A DNA stretch of 64,000 nt from contig NZ_RQHV01000062.1 in the NCBI RefSeq assembly GCF_004771005.1, positions 124,001-188,000 on the forward strand, written 5' to 3'. The notes below the pieces were generated by a model. That model saw nothing but the letters and a program-made list of their open reading frames with translations, was not told the DNA's origin and ran no database searches. Of the stretch, positions 7,866-16,570 are shown piece by piece. Origin of the DNA: Leptospira ilyithenensis (GTDB lineage: Bacteria > Spirochaetota > Leptospiria > Leptospirales > Leptospiraceae). The translations under genes were made by a program, and so were the position numbers. Numbering within the stretch: the first letter of the stretch is position 1; each line of letters begins with the position of its first letter.

Positions 7866-10151
7866 TTATTTTAGGTAATCGGAGAGTATCGTCAGATCCT
7901 CTTTCGGGTATTGCAAAAGCTCCAGGTCTTTAAGAACTTCCAAAGCTTGGGAACGATCTCCCGTTTTGAGATAGAGATGGAATAAATGAACCAGGTAATT
8001 TACTTTTTTCGGAGACCGGATTCTGATTTTTTCCGCAAGCTCGATCGCACGGGGAAGCTGGTTGGTTTTTTTAAATAGTTTGGATGCAAAGTAGAGAAAA
8101 TCATCATCTTCGGGATGTGAGATCAGATAAATTTCCATATGTTCCATTGCCTTTTTGAAGTTGCCGATTTGATAGTATAACTTTGATAAGTCTTTTTGGA
8201 GTCGCTCGTTTGCATTCGGTTCCGATTCGATTAAATCCAAAAGAACGTCAATGGACTCGGAAAAGTTTCCCTTGGAATAAAGTTTTTTTGCCTTTCTGAA
8301 TTTGAGTTTTGCTTCGGAAGAGACCTTGTTTATTTTACGAATTTCATTCGAGTAGCCTATTCGGATGAGAGAGAGATCATCGATTACTTCTCCTTTTCGT
8401 CCTATGAGTTCGAAAATCCGATTTAGGTCCGCCTTCCCTTGTTCGATGATTCTTAAAATAAAATTTTCATCCAAATTGACTTCCCAATCCTTTTCATCAG
8501 GACCGCCTGCGTGCAAAATATCGTCTTTTCCGTCCGAACCGGCGATGATCACGTCACCGTTTAACAACTGAAAGATTTTTACTTGTGAGAAGGCTTCCGC
8601 TCCCAATGTCCCCAGTTTTTGGTACGATACTTCCGATTTGATAAAGGAAGCTTTCCCGTCTCTGTACAATACCGGCCAAGGATGTTCCGCATTTATAAAA
8701 TAGAGTAAACCCGTTTCTTCTTCAATGAGTCCCATAACGAGAGAGATCAGCATGGTTCCGTCGAATGCTTCAAAAATCCGATGCATTTCCTGAAAGGAAT
8801 TTCTTAGCCAGAGTTCGGGAGAAATCGCCTGAAACGAAGAATTGTTTTTTGTTCTTTGAACAATGGATTGAAACACTGCTCCGAAGACAAGTGCTCCGCC
8901 CGCACCTTGCATCGACTTGCCCATTGCATCCGCATTTACGAATAACAGATATTTTTTGTTTTGAAGGTGTATGGAATGGGAAACGTTTAAGTCTCCTCCT
9001 ATCTCGTATTCTTTGTCTTTGAACTCAAAATTCTTTTTTTGTTTGAGTAAAAAATCCACATGTATCAAATCACTTTTTATTTCTTTGATCGTCAAAGGGT
9101 TGAGAAGCAGGTAAGTTAAAAAATAATCTCCGTCCTGCTGGTATTTTAATTTTCTTACTTCTTGGAGAGTTGAGTTGAGCTCTTCCGTTCTTGCGGTAAC
9201 TTTTTCCTCCAGTCCTTCGTTTAGGGTTTTGATTTCTTCATACATCCCTTTTAGTTTTTGGATGATATTGTTTAAGTAGAATGCTTGTTGTCCGAAATCA
9301 TCTCCCGATGTGGGAGTTACGACCACATTGAAGTTTCCTTTGGCAAGCTCGTTCAATGATTTACTGGTTTCGGATATTCCTTGTTTGACGGTCACTGCAA
9401 CTATATAAGAACATACGATGAGCGGGACAATAAATATGCAGGAAACGATAACGATGGGAATCAAGGGTTCTTCCACCATAGTTTCCCCTTTTACGATGGA
9501 ATAAAGCAGATAGGACAAAACGGATACGGGAAGTGCCGCTAAACTGAAAAAAGCCAAAACGATTCGTTTGAAATAATCGAATTTGGGGATCTCATTCGGT
9601 TTGATTTCAATATTACGGATCTGAGGTAGATCAAATAACCGACGTAAGCTGTTCTCGGTAATAAAGTAATAGGTTACGAAAGAGATGGGAGGGATCATCG
9701 CAATTGTGAATATCCCGGAGCGAACGACGGAAGGAGTGTATTCTACCAGATAAGTATACAGTGTAACTATCGGTATGACCCCGGCAAACCAACGGAATAC
9801 GATGAAGGTCGCTTCAATAAGAGGATATTTGAATATATATAATTTTACCTTTTTTGCATAATCCTGGTCTTGGAATGTATATTGAATATTGGATGAATCA
9901 TCGGGAAATTTGATCTTGTCTATCTTACGAAAAAGGCGGCGAATCATAAAGTAACGCCATAATGTTCCTAAAATTCCGATTCCGGTTGCAAAGAAAAGGC
10001 ATAAGCCGACAAAGATCATCCATTTTTCAGTCTCCATCTTTTGAGTGATGATGGCATAATAAACTGCAAATGGAACCGGGACTGTGTGGGTGAAGGTTTC
10101 TAATTTTAAGGTGAGTTCCCAGAATAGTTTTTTTGAATTCACGGATTCCAC
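7866..10151 (-). CDS. Membrane SpoIIE-type PP2C phosphatase with HAMP and TPR domains
   Basis: The 761-residue protein has about six hydrophobic segments in its first 260 residues, a HAMP domain (about 255-305, LNELAKGNFNVVV), a coiled coil (300-345, EGLEEKVTARTEEL), and a SpoIIE/RsbU-like PP2C domain (about 375-600). In the last, GGDLNVSHSI, FVNADAMGKSM and VIIAGSDGKDD carry the metal-binding Gly-Asp and Asp residues. TPR-like helices follow to the C-terminus. Such enzymes dephosphorylate anti-sigma-factor antagonists in partner-switching pathways, but no STAS or RsbW gene is adjacent. GTG at 10151 opens the frame; a second GTG at 10142 has a better ribosome site (AGGTGG, 5 nt upstream) and may be the true start. 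Confidence 0.87.
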   Translation of the reverse strand: MESVNSKKLFWELTLKLETFTHTVPVPFAVYYAIITQKMETEKWMIFVGLCLFFATGIGILGTLWRYFMIRRLFRKIDKIKFPDDSSNIQYTFQDQDYAKKVKLYIFKYPLIEATFIVFRWFAGVIPIVTLYTYLVEYTPSVVRSGIFTIAMIPPISFVTYYFITENSLRRLFDLPQIRNIEIKPNEIPKFDYFKRIVLAFFSLAALPVSVLSYLLYSIVKGETMVEEPLIPIVIVSCIFIVPLIVCSYIVAVTVKQGISETSKSLNELAKGNFNVVVTPTSGDDFGQQAFYLNNIIQKLKGMYEEIKTLNEGLEEKVTARTEELNSTLQEVRKLKYQQDGDYFLTYLLLNPLTIKEIKSDLIHVDFLLKQKKNFEFKDKEYEIGGDLNVSHSIHLQNKKYLLFVNADAMGKSMQGAGGALVFGAVFQSIVQRTKNNSSFQAISPELWLRNSFQEMHRIFEAFDGTMLISLVMGLIEEETGLLYFINAEHPWPVLYRDGKASFIKSEVSYQKLGTLGAEAFSQVKIFQLLNGDVIIAGSDGKDDILHAGGPDEKDWEVNLDENFILRIIEQGKADLNRIFELIGRKGEVIDDLSLIRIGYSNEIRKINKVSSEAKLKFRKAKKLYSKGNFSESIDVLLDLIESEPNANERLQKDLSKLYYQIGNFKKAMEHMEIYLISHPEDDDFLYFASKLFKKTNQLPRAIELAEKIRIRSPKKVNYLVHLFHLYLKTGDRSQALEVLKDLELLQYPKEDLTILSDYLK

Positions 10152-10241
10152 CTGAAAAAGTAACTGTTCGTTATTTTTCCCTTTGTGTTTAGATTATGCA
10201 ATCATAAAGAAGCGCTGTAAATTAGAAAACCGGAATCGGAT

Positions 10242-11426
10242 TCAATCCGCATAATGAAAATTCTTGATAAAATTGACAACTCCGGAAGAAGGTAGCGGAA
10301 CGCTGAAGTAATAACCTTGCCCAAGATGAACTCCCAATTCACGTAGCAGATTTCTGGTTTCTTTGTTTTCAATTCCTTCTGCTACAACTTCCATTTTCAA
10401 TTGATTTGCCAAATGTACGGTTGAATTTATGATCTTGCTGGTATTTGCATTTTTTAATACATCAAATACAAAACTTTTATCGATTTTCAATTCCGTGAAA
10501 GGTGCTTTGCTCAATTGATCCAGAGAAGAAAATCCTGTTCCGAAATCATCAATGGAGAGTCCGATTCCTTTCATACATACTCTAGTTAGTATTTCCAAAA
10601 CCTTGGGATGATCTTCGATCTTTCCGGTTTCAATCAGTTCGAGAATGACTTGGTTTGAATCCAAAGAATATTTTTGAATCAGGCTGATGATATCTTCAGG
10701 CATGGAAGTATCCACCAAATCATAAACGGAGATATTGATGGAGACTCTTTTTTTGATTCCTAATTTTGCCAAATTTCCAAAGAATGAACACGCCTCTTGG
10801 ATCAGATATTTTGTAAGGTCACCTAATATACTAAATTTGGAAACCAAGGGAAGAAATTGGTCCGGAAAAATGATTCCGTGGCCCGGATGACTCCATCGGA
10901 CCAATGCTTCAAAACCGCTGATTTCTTTTGTATGCAAATTGATTTGCGGTTGGTAGTATAAAACGATTTCTTTGTTTTTAATCCCGATTAGAATCTCTTC
11001 TTTTGAGAAATGAAATTCTTTTTGTTCCAATTGTTTCGGTTTCTTTTTAAGATCTTTTCCCTGTTCGATCGTTTTCATTATGGTATTGATCGAAAAAGGT
11101 TTGGTCAGACTGCCGATTACATTCAGTCCGTAAGCCTTTGCCACACGTTCCGCACTTTTAAGGACAGACTGACTGTGTCCGCTGATCAAAATGATCAGCG
11201 CCTCCGATTTTGCTTCCCCTAAATATCTAAGAATTTCCACTCCGTCCATATCAGGCATAAACAAATCGAGTACAATCAAATCAAGGTCAGAAGAATAATT
11301 CTCAAAAAAGGAAGTAGACTTTATTAATTGGATGATTTCCCGGAAATCCAGTTCCTTGAGTACATCGGATAGAAACTCATTCATATCCGGTTCATCATCT
11401 AAAATTAATGCCTTGTTAAAATTCAT
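10242..11426 (-). CDS. Response regulator with EAL c-di-GMP phosphodiesterase output
   Basis: The 394-residue protein joins a receiver domain (1-125: acidic pocket LDDEPD, phospho-acceptor Asp in LIVLDLFMPDMDG, Thr/Ser in LIILISGHS, Lys in SLTKPF) to an EAL domain (about 145-385). The EAL domain retains the catalytic set FEALVRW, ELIETGK, IDDFGTGFSSL, LKIDKSFV and VVAEGIEN, so it should hydrolyse c-di-GMP to pGpG. It overlaps the preceding hybrid kinase gene by 11 nt, so the kinase is its likely phosphodonor. The output is probably control of motility or biofilm state. Confidence 0.93.
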   Translation of the reverse strand: MNFNKALILDDEPDMNEFLSDVLKELDFREIIQLIKSTSFFENYSSDLDLIVLDLFMPDMDGVEILRYLGEAKSEALIILISGHSQSVLKSAERVAKAYGLNVIGSLTKPFSINTIMKTIEQGKDLKKKPKQLEQKEFHFSKEEILIGIKNKEIVLYYQPQINLHTKEISGFEALVRWSHPGHGIIFPDQFLPLVSKFSILGDLTKYLIQEACSFFGNLAKLGIKKRVSINISVYDLVDTSMPEDIISLIQKYSLDSNQVILELIETGKIEDHPKVLEILTRVCMKGIGLSIDDFGTGFSSLDQLSKAPFTELKIDKSFVFDVLKNANTSKIINSTVHLANQLKMEVVAEGIENKETRNLLRELGVHLGQGYYFSVPLPSSGVVNFIKNFHYAD

Positions 11427-14400
11427 GTTTACGTCCTAATGCTTTTTGAATCGTTTCTTCCAGTTCTTTGGCTTTATACGGTTTGCTTAAAAAATGAAAT
11501 TCTTTTAAATCACTATATTCTCTTTTTCTTAAATCTCCCGGAAACCCTGACGTAAGAATGATTTTCATGTTCGGATAATCTTTTTTTACGATCTCGGCAA
11601 GGGCAAGTCCATCAATTTCTCCCGGCATCATTATATCGCTGATCAGCAAATCAAAACTTCCTTTGTTGTCCAATAATTTCAATGCATCGTCAGCGGATAC
11701 TGCGGTGGTGACGGTAAATCCCAGATCTACCAAAAGGGTTTCCGCAATATCGATGATTCCTTCTTCGTCATCTACAAGTAACACCCGTTCAGAGTATTTG
11801 TCATTAGAAGATTGGTTTGTATTTTGTTCTGCTATAGGATTTTCTGTTTCCGAATTTTCTTCCATTAAAGGAAAATACAACTTAAAGCTGGTACCTATAT
11901 TCACTTCGCTGTAGACCTTGATGTGACCCTTAAAATGTTTTACAAAAGTATAAATCATCGATAACCCGAGCCCTGTTCCCTGGCCGACCGCCTTCGTTGT
12001 AAAAAACGGCTCATAAATTTTTTCTAATATATGGGGAGGAATTCCTTTCCCCGTATCTATCACCGATATCTCCGCATAATTTTCCTGGAGGTTGGGTGAA
12101 TTTTGCAGTTCGGGTAAGATATTCTTTTGTACGCGATCAATCGTTATAATCAAACTCCCCGCATTTTCCATAGCATCTCTTGCATTGATTGCCAAATTCA
12201 AAATGGAGTTTTCCATATCATTTTTGTCGAGGAACAGATAGAGTGGCTTATCGTAGAATTTGAATTGAATTTGAATATGTTTTCCTATCACTCTTTCCAG
12301 AATTTCCTGCATATTGGCAATCACCTGGTTGATTTCAACCGAAGTCGGAACAACTGGTTGTTTGCGGGCGAACGCCAAAAGTTTCTGGGTTAATTGAGAG
12401 CCTCTGTCGACCGCTTTGAGAGCACTTCCGATTTGTTTTGTAAATTGTTGTCCGGAATCTATGATTTTTCTTTGGATCAGTTCTAAGTTTCCGCTAACAA
12501 TTGCTAGTATGTTGTTGAAATCATGTGCGATTCCGCCGGCGATTTGTCCAAGTGCTTCGAGCTTTTGAGATTGTTTGAGCTGCTCTTCTACCTTGATTTT
12601 ATTGGAGATATCACGTATGGTTCCTGTGAAATATTTTTCACCGGAGAACTCCCATTCGGTGACGGAAAGCTCTGCGGGAAAATTGTCTCCGTTTTTTCTT
12701 CTTCCTATAATTTGCCTTCCGTAACCTATGATCTTTTTGATTCCTGTTGTGTGATATTTTTGCAGATATTGATCATGTTGGGAATGATCCGGCTCGGGCA
12801 TTAGAATTTTTACATTTTGGCCTATGAGTTCGGACTCTGTGTAACCGAAGGTTTTCTCCGTTGCTAGATTGCATTTTTGAATGATACCGTTCTGATCTAT
12901 GATCAGAAGTGCGTCTATGATGGTTGCCAAAATGGTTTTGAGCCGGATTTCATTTTTGATGAGAGAAGCTTCATGCCTTTTTCGTTCTGATATATCCTGA
13001 CGGGTTCCGTGCATGAATAAAGGCTCTTTGTCGTTGGACCATTTGGTAACCTTGGCTCTGTCCAAAACCCAGATTGTGTGCCCAAACCTATGTTTCATTC
13101 TGAACTCGGCTTCATAATAAGGAGTCTCTCCTCTAAGATGTTGCTTCATGATTTCACCTATCCGGCTTAGATCTTCTTCCAATGTAAACTTTGCCAATGT
13201 GTCCAAGTTGGTATTTCCCAGTTCGGACAATCTGTACCCTAACATGTTTGCCCAACGTTCGTCTAAAAACACTTCCCCCGTCGAGATATTCCATTCCCAA
13301 ATACCTACGTTTGTTCCTTCCAGAATATCACTTAATCTTTGTTTTTCGATGATAAGGTCTTCTTCCAGTTTTCTTCTTTCGGAAACGTCGATGCCGGTAA
13401 TGAGAACATATGTTTCTCCTTTGTAAGGAAAAATTTCTGCCGAACTGAGTAGGGTTTTTATTACCCCGTTTTTGTTTTTAATGTTAATCTCGAAATTTTT
13501 TATTCTTTTTTCTTTTTCCAGAATTTCAACCAATTGGGCTCTTGATTCCAGTTCCAGAATTCCCAACTCGATGGAATTACGGCCTACGGTCTCTTCCAGA
13601 CTATAACCGAAAATCTCCGTCCAAGCCAGGTTGGCCTCGACGATAGTTCCTGATTTTTGTTCGGATAAGATCATAAAGGCAGGATTGGAATAGAATGTTT
13701 TTTTGAATTTTTCCTCACTTTCAATAAACTGTTGTTCGGCGTTCTTGATTGCCGATAAATCCTGAACTACTTTTACTATGTAGTCGATGTTTCCGTTTCC
13801 ATCATAGATGGCAGAGATATGTTCTATTACCCAGACGTAAGTTCCCCCTTTTGTCAATAATCTCTTTTCAATGGAATATTTATCTATTGTTCCTTTGATT
13901 AATTCGGAGAAACTGGAGTTATTGGTATTGCGGTCTTTCGGATGTGTTAAGTCGTCCGAAGTTAAATTTTCCAGTTCCTCTTTTGAGTATCCGAGAAGTT
14001 CCTGGAATTGTTGGTTGTAACGTAACCATTTTCCATCGGGATAAAAATGTGCGATGCCTGCGGCCGCATGTTCGAACGTAGATCTGAACAGATTTTCGGT
14101 AACTATTTTTAAATTCGGATCGTTCGATTTTGCTGCTTCTACAACATCATGTCCGATTTGTAAAACCCCGGCATACATTCCTTCCTCGTTTTTCCATGCG
14201 GAAAATTCCCATTCAGTCCATTCGTTGATTTCGGGATCGTTGGAATGTTTTCTAAATTGTAAATGGATCGGTTTGGAAGAAGCGATACATTCTTCCAATG
14301 CGGTTAAATATGCAGATCTATCGCCAGGATGAATAAAGTGCAGTGCTGACTGGTAAAGAAGAGCGGCGTGTGTTTTTGCAAATCTAAACTTGAACCAATC

Positions 14401-14496
14401 GTTTGTGTATAAATACTCTCCTGAAAGATTGGTGAGTAAATAATAATATACTTCTGAGTTTGTCATCCATTCCGGAAATACATTAGTGTAGTTCAT
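11416..14496 (-). CDS. Hybrid histidine kinase with five PAS domains, one FixL-like, and C-terminal receiver
   Basis: This protein of about 1026 residues has no membrane segment. It carries five successive PAS domains, a HisKA domain (phospho-acceptor His in GGIAHDFNNILAIV), an HATPase domain (NLAINARDAM, DTGKGIPP, GQGTGLGLSM) and a receiver (VLLVDDEEGI, ISDIMMPGEIDG). The fifth PAS closely resembles the oxygen-sensing PAS of FixL: ILMPEPDHSQHDQYLQKY, with the His matching the FixL haem ligand encoded at 12775-12777. The frame opens at a TTG (14529), but ATG 14496 is the more normal start. It overlaps the EAL response-regulator gene, forming a two-gene signalling unit. Confidence 0.9.
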   Translation of the reverse strand: MNYTNVFPEWMTNSEVYYYLLTNLSGEYLYTNDWFKFRFAKTHAALLYQSALHFIHPGDRSAYLTALEECIASSKPIHLQFRKHSNDPEINEWTEWEFSAWKNEEGMYAGVLQIGHDVVEAAKSNDPNLKIVTENLFRSTFEHAAAGIAHFYPDGKWLRYNQQFQELLGYSKEELENLTSDDLTHPKDRNTNNSSFSELIKGTIDKYSIEKRLLTKGGTYVWVIEHISAIYDGNGNIDYIVKVVQDLSAIKNAEQQFIESEEKFKKTFYSNPAFMILSEQKSGTIVEANLAWTEIFGYSLEETVGRNSIELGILELESRAQLVEILEKEKRIKNFEINIKNKNGVIKTLLSSAEIFPYKGETYVLITGIDVSERRKLEEDLIIEKQRLSDILEGTNVGIWEWNISTGEVFLDERWANMLGYRLSELGNTNLDTLAKFTLEEDLSRIGEIMKQHLRGETPYYEAEFRMKHRFGHTIWVLDRAKVTKWSNDKEPLFMHGTRQDISERKRHEASLIKNEIRLKTILATIIDALLIIDQNGIIQKCNLATEKTFGYTESELIGQNVKILMPEPDHSQHDQYLQKYHTTGIKKIIGYGRQIIGRRKNGDNFPAELSVTEWEFSGEKYFTGTIRDISNKIKVEEQLKQSQKLEALGQIAGGIAHDFNNILAIVSGNLELIQRKIIDSGQQFTKQIGSALKAVDRGSQLTQKLLAFARKQPVVPTSVEINQVIANMQEILERVIGKHIQIQFKFYDKPLYLFLDKNDMENSILNLAINARDAMENAGSLIITIDRVQKNILPELQNSPNLQENYAEISVIDTGKGIPPHILEKIYEPFFTTKAVGQGTGLGLSMIYTFVKHFKGHIKVYSEVNIGTSFKLYFPLMEENSETENPIAEQNTNQSSNDKYSERVLLVDDEEGIIDIAETLLVDLGFTVTTAVSADDALKLLDNKGSFDLLISDIMMPGEIDGLALAEIVKKDYPNMKIILTSGFPGDLRKREYSDLKEFHFLSKPYKAKELEETIQKALGRKHEF

Positions 14497-14870
14497 TGTT
14501 TGTAGGTTACCATGGCAAAAATAAAACAAAAACCGTTCCTAAACGAAACGCAGGATGAAAGTTTAGAATTTGCTCATCAGATGATAGTAATTTTAAAAAT
14601 AAAACAAAAATATTTCACCTATCCGCGAATTATACGGGCATAATGGAGAGGATGGGTTGGCAGGCTGCGATTGGGATTATGTCTCAAACATTATCCGTAA
14701 AGATTGATTTCGGTATTTCCCTAATCTCCTGCCTCATTGGTCTTTGCATGATCAATAAAATATTTCTACAAAGATGATAAAAGATTGAATTTGTATGTTG
14801 AATGAATTTGTAATCGTTATCATTTTCAGGAATGATAACAAATAATAAATATTAGAAGGATGTTAAGTAT
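14497..14870. other. Intergenic region with operator for PLAT gene
   Basis: No gene is seen in these 374 nt. They contain the divergent upstream regions of the hybrid kinase gene and the PLAT-domain gene. Near the latter, a possible -35 (TTGAAT, 14785-14790) and weak -10 (TTGTAA, 14808-14813) precede a perfect palindrome at 14816-14839 and a ribosome site AGAAGGA at 14854-14860. Confidence 0.45.
14816..14839. promoter_or_regulatory. Perfect palindromic operator upstream of PLAT gene
   Basis: GTTATCATT (14816-14824), spacer TTCAGG and AATGATAAC (14831-14839) make a perfect 9-bp inverted repeat 31 nt before the ATG at 14871. It is placed where a repressor would block transcription. The TTATCATT / AATGATAA arms recall Fur-family (Fur, Zur, PerR) boxes, but the spacing differs from the classical 19-bp Fur box, so the regulator is a guess. 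Confidence 0.6.
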
Positions 14871-15944
14871 ATGCCCAATCAACCAATAAAATCGATCTAT
14901 GGATTTGAATCCGGATTTCTCAACCAGACCGATTCTTCGACTCTTAACAAGAAAGTAAAAAAAGCATCTTATACAATCCGAGTGAAAGTAAAAGATAAAA
15001 AGGACGCGGGCGCGGATGGCTTTAAACTTTATATTATACTTTTCGGGAAAACCCATTCAACTAACCAATTCCGGTTGGACAATAAAAACAAAGATGACTT
15101 CAAAAGAGGAAAAACCAGTACTTTTACATTTGACGCAAGTGAAAATCTGATAGGCCTTGATGTAGGAGTTCCTTACGCAATTACACTCACTCACATAGAT
15201 GGAAATAATAAAGATAGCAGTGATGCTCTTTATCTGGACGAAGTGGAAGTTGAATACAGTGCTACTTATGAAAATGAAGATAAAGCGGAAAAACCAATAG
15301 TTGTTAAATTTCCTTTTAATGGAGCAATTGGAAAGAAAGGTGATTTTGACTTAAATTTTGATTGGACGGTTATGACCAAATGTGCCGAAGGTTTTGAGCT
15401 TTCAAATAAGGAGCTATCTTTAATAAAGAATATCGATACACTTTATGTTATCTTGGACAATCGTCAAGGTTCAGAGCCAATGTCTCTGACACAGACAGAA
15501 AAATATACTTACTCTATCGATTCTTTCTTGGGGAAAGGCAAAGAGGTCGAAGAAGAAAACAATTATAGCTTTTCGATGGGGAAAGATGGAGGATGGTTCG
15601 GCGTCGACTATAAATTTTCCGTCGATATCAAGACAAAAACCACTACCAAAACCGTAGAAGAGAGTAGGATGACAATTGTTACAGAAAAAGACTTTGATTT
15701 CACGACGAATGCAAACCAGAATCAGCTTGCTATTTATGAATTTCCTATCTCCGTAAAGAAAGAAGCTTTCACTCATAAGATTGGCGATCTGGTTCTTGAA
15801 GTGATCAAAGGAGTAAGTAATTTAAGCATGCCTACGGCAAGCAAAATAATGCGCACTTACGGTAAAAACGCGGATTTGAGCCTTAAGGACAAAATACTTT
15901 ATAAGCAGATTACCGGTAGTGATTTTGAAATCATCACTGGATGA
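14871..15944 (+). CDS. PLAT-domain protein with beta-rich C-terminal region
   Basis: This 357-residue protein has no signal peptide or membrane helix. Residues about 32-128 look like a PLAT/LH2 beta-sandwich: YTIRVKVKDKKDAGADGFKL, RLDNKNKDDFKRGKTSTF, GVPYAITLTHIDG and LYLDEVEVEY. PLAT domains bind lipids or membranes. Residues about 225-320 have long amphipathic strands rich in Lys/Thr/Ser/Glu (KFSVDIKTKTTTKTVEESR, DFDFTTNANQNQLAIYEF), reminiscent of the insertion region of aerolysin-type pore formers, though no family signature is certain. Codon use looks more AT-rich than neighbouring genes. It is monocistronic between an operator and several inverted repeats. Calling it a toxin would be speculation. 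Confidence 0.65.
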   Translation: MPNQPIKSIYGFESGFLNQTDSSTLNKKVKKASYTIRVKVKDKKDAGADGFKLYIILFGKTHSTNQFRLDNKNKDDFKRGKTSTFTFDASENLIGLDVGVPYAITLTHIDGNNKDSSDALYLDEVEVEYSATYENEDKAEKPIVVKFPFNGAIGKKGDFDLNFDWTVMTKCAEGFELSNKELSLIKNIDTLYVILDNRQGSEPMSLTQTEKYTYSIDSFLGKGKEVEEENNYSFSMGKDGGWFGVDYKFSVDIKTKTTTKTVEESRMTIVTEKDFDFTTNANQNQLAIYEFPISVKKEAFTHKIGDLVLEVIKGVSNLSMPTASKIMRTYGKNADLSLKDKILYKQITGSDFEIITG

Positions 15945-16000
15945 TTGTTGCAGTAGAGAGTGTGGTCGATTAACAAAGGAAAGTTGAAAGTTCCGAGTGT

Positions 16001-16020
16001 CGTTTTACAAAAGTAAAACG
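16001..16020. repeat. Inverted repeat downstream of PLAT gene
   Basis: CGTTTTAC, loop AAAA and GTAAAACG form a perfect 8-bp stem 57 nt after the PLAT stop codon. There is no T-run after it, so it is only a possible transcript end. Confidence 0.5.
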
Positions 16021-16049
16021 GCATGATAAAGGAAACACATTGGAGGAAC

Positions 16050-16081
16050 TATACTCATTGCATGTCCGTGCAATGAGTATA
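16050..16081. repeat. Perfect 13-bp inverted repeat
   Basis: TATACTCATTGCA (16050-16062) and TGCAATGAGTATA (16069-16081) surround the 6-nt loop TGTCCG, with no mismatch. A third short palindrome, GCTGATAATCAGC, follows near 16090-16102. The cluster lies between the PLAT gene and the 3' end of the thiolase operon. It may end both transcripts, but lacks U-tracts. Confidence 0.6.
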
Positions 16082-16125
16082 TGCGCTAGCTGATAATCAG
16101 CCAGCCGCAGCCGTAGAATATCTAT

Positions 16126-16569
16126 CTACTGATTGTCCGAAGAATCCCAGCCGATGGAATAGATCGCGCCGGTAGCAAGAGCAAATAAAGTTTGATAGCC
16201 CGCCCAGACCCACCAGAGAATCGTTGGGGTAATTTGAATCAGGTTGGAAAGAAATAGGACGAGTCCCACATAAGCGGTCAAACTAAAGAGTAACCCGAAT
16301 AACAGTCCACCCACAAGTCCTTTGGGGAGGTTTTCTTTGGCGTAACCGTAGAGAATGCCCAAAAACAAAGTTTGAAGTAAGTCGCCTGCAATAGGTCCGA
16401 CCCAATAAACATCTGCTATCGGAACGAAAATCCCTTTTAAGGAAGGATCAAAGTAGAATTTGGAAAAAAATAACATGCGTAAGGGGATAGCGACTGCTTC
16501 CCAAAACGCGAAGGCCAAAAGGAACCGGACGAGAATCCGGTTCCATGTATCTGTATTGGGAGATTTCAT
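16126..16569 (-). CDS. Four-helix membrane protein of unknown function
   Basis: This 147-residue protein has four predicted membrane helices (about 10-30, 45-75, 82-105 and 113-138). The helices contain Gly-rich faces such as LPKGLVGGLLFGLLFSL. No known family is recognised with confidence. It begins 1 nt after the thiolase stop codon and so is the last gene of the lipid-metabolism operon, which hints at a role linked to lipids or membranes. Confidence 0.7.
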   Translation of the reverse strand: MKSPNTDTWNRILVRFLLAFAFWEAVAIPLRMLFFSKFYFDPSLKGIFVPIADVYWVGPIAGDLLQTLFLGILYGYAKENLPKGLVGGLLFGLLFSLTAYVGLVLFLSNLIQITPTILWWVWAGYQTLFALATGAIYSIGWDSSDNQ

Positions 16570-16570
16570 T

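Noticed and set aside
7866..14496. A full partner-switching operon around the SpoIIE phosphatase
   Set aside because: No STAS-domain or RsbW-like gene is present in the neighbourhood.
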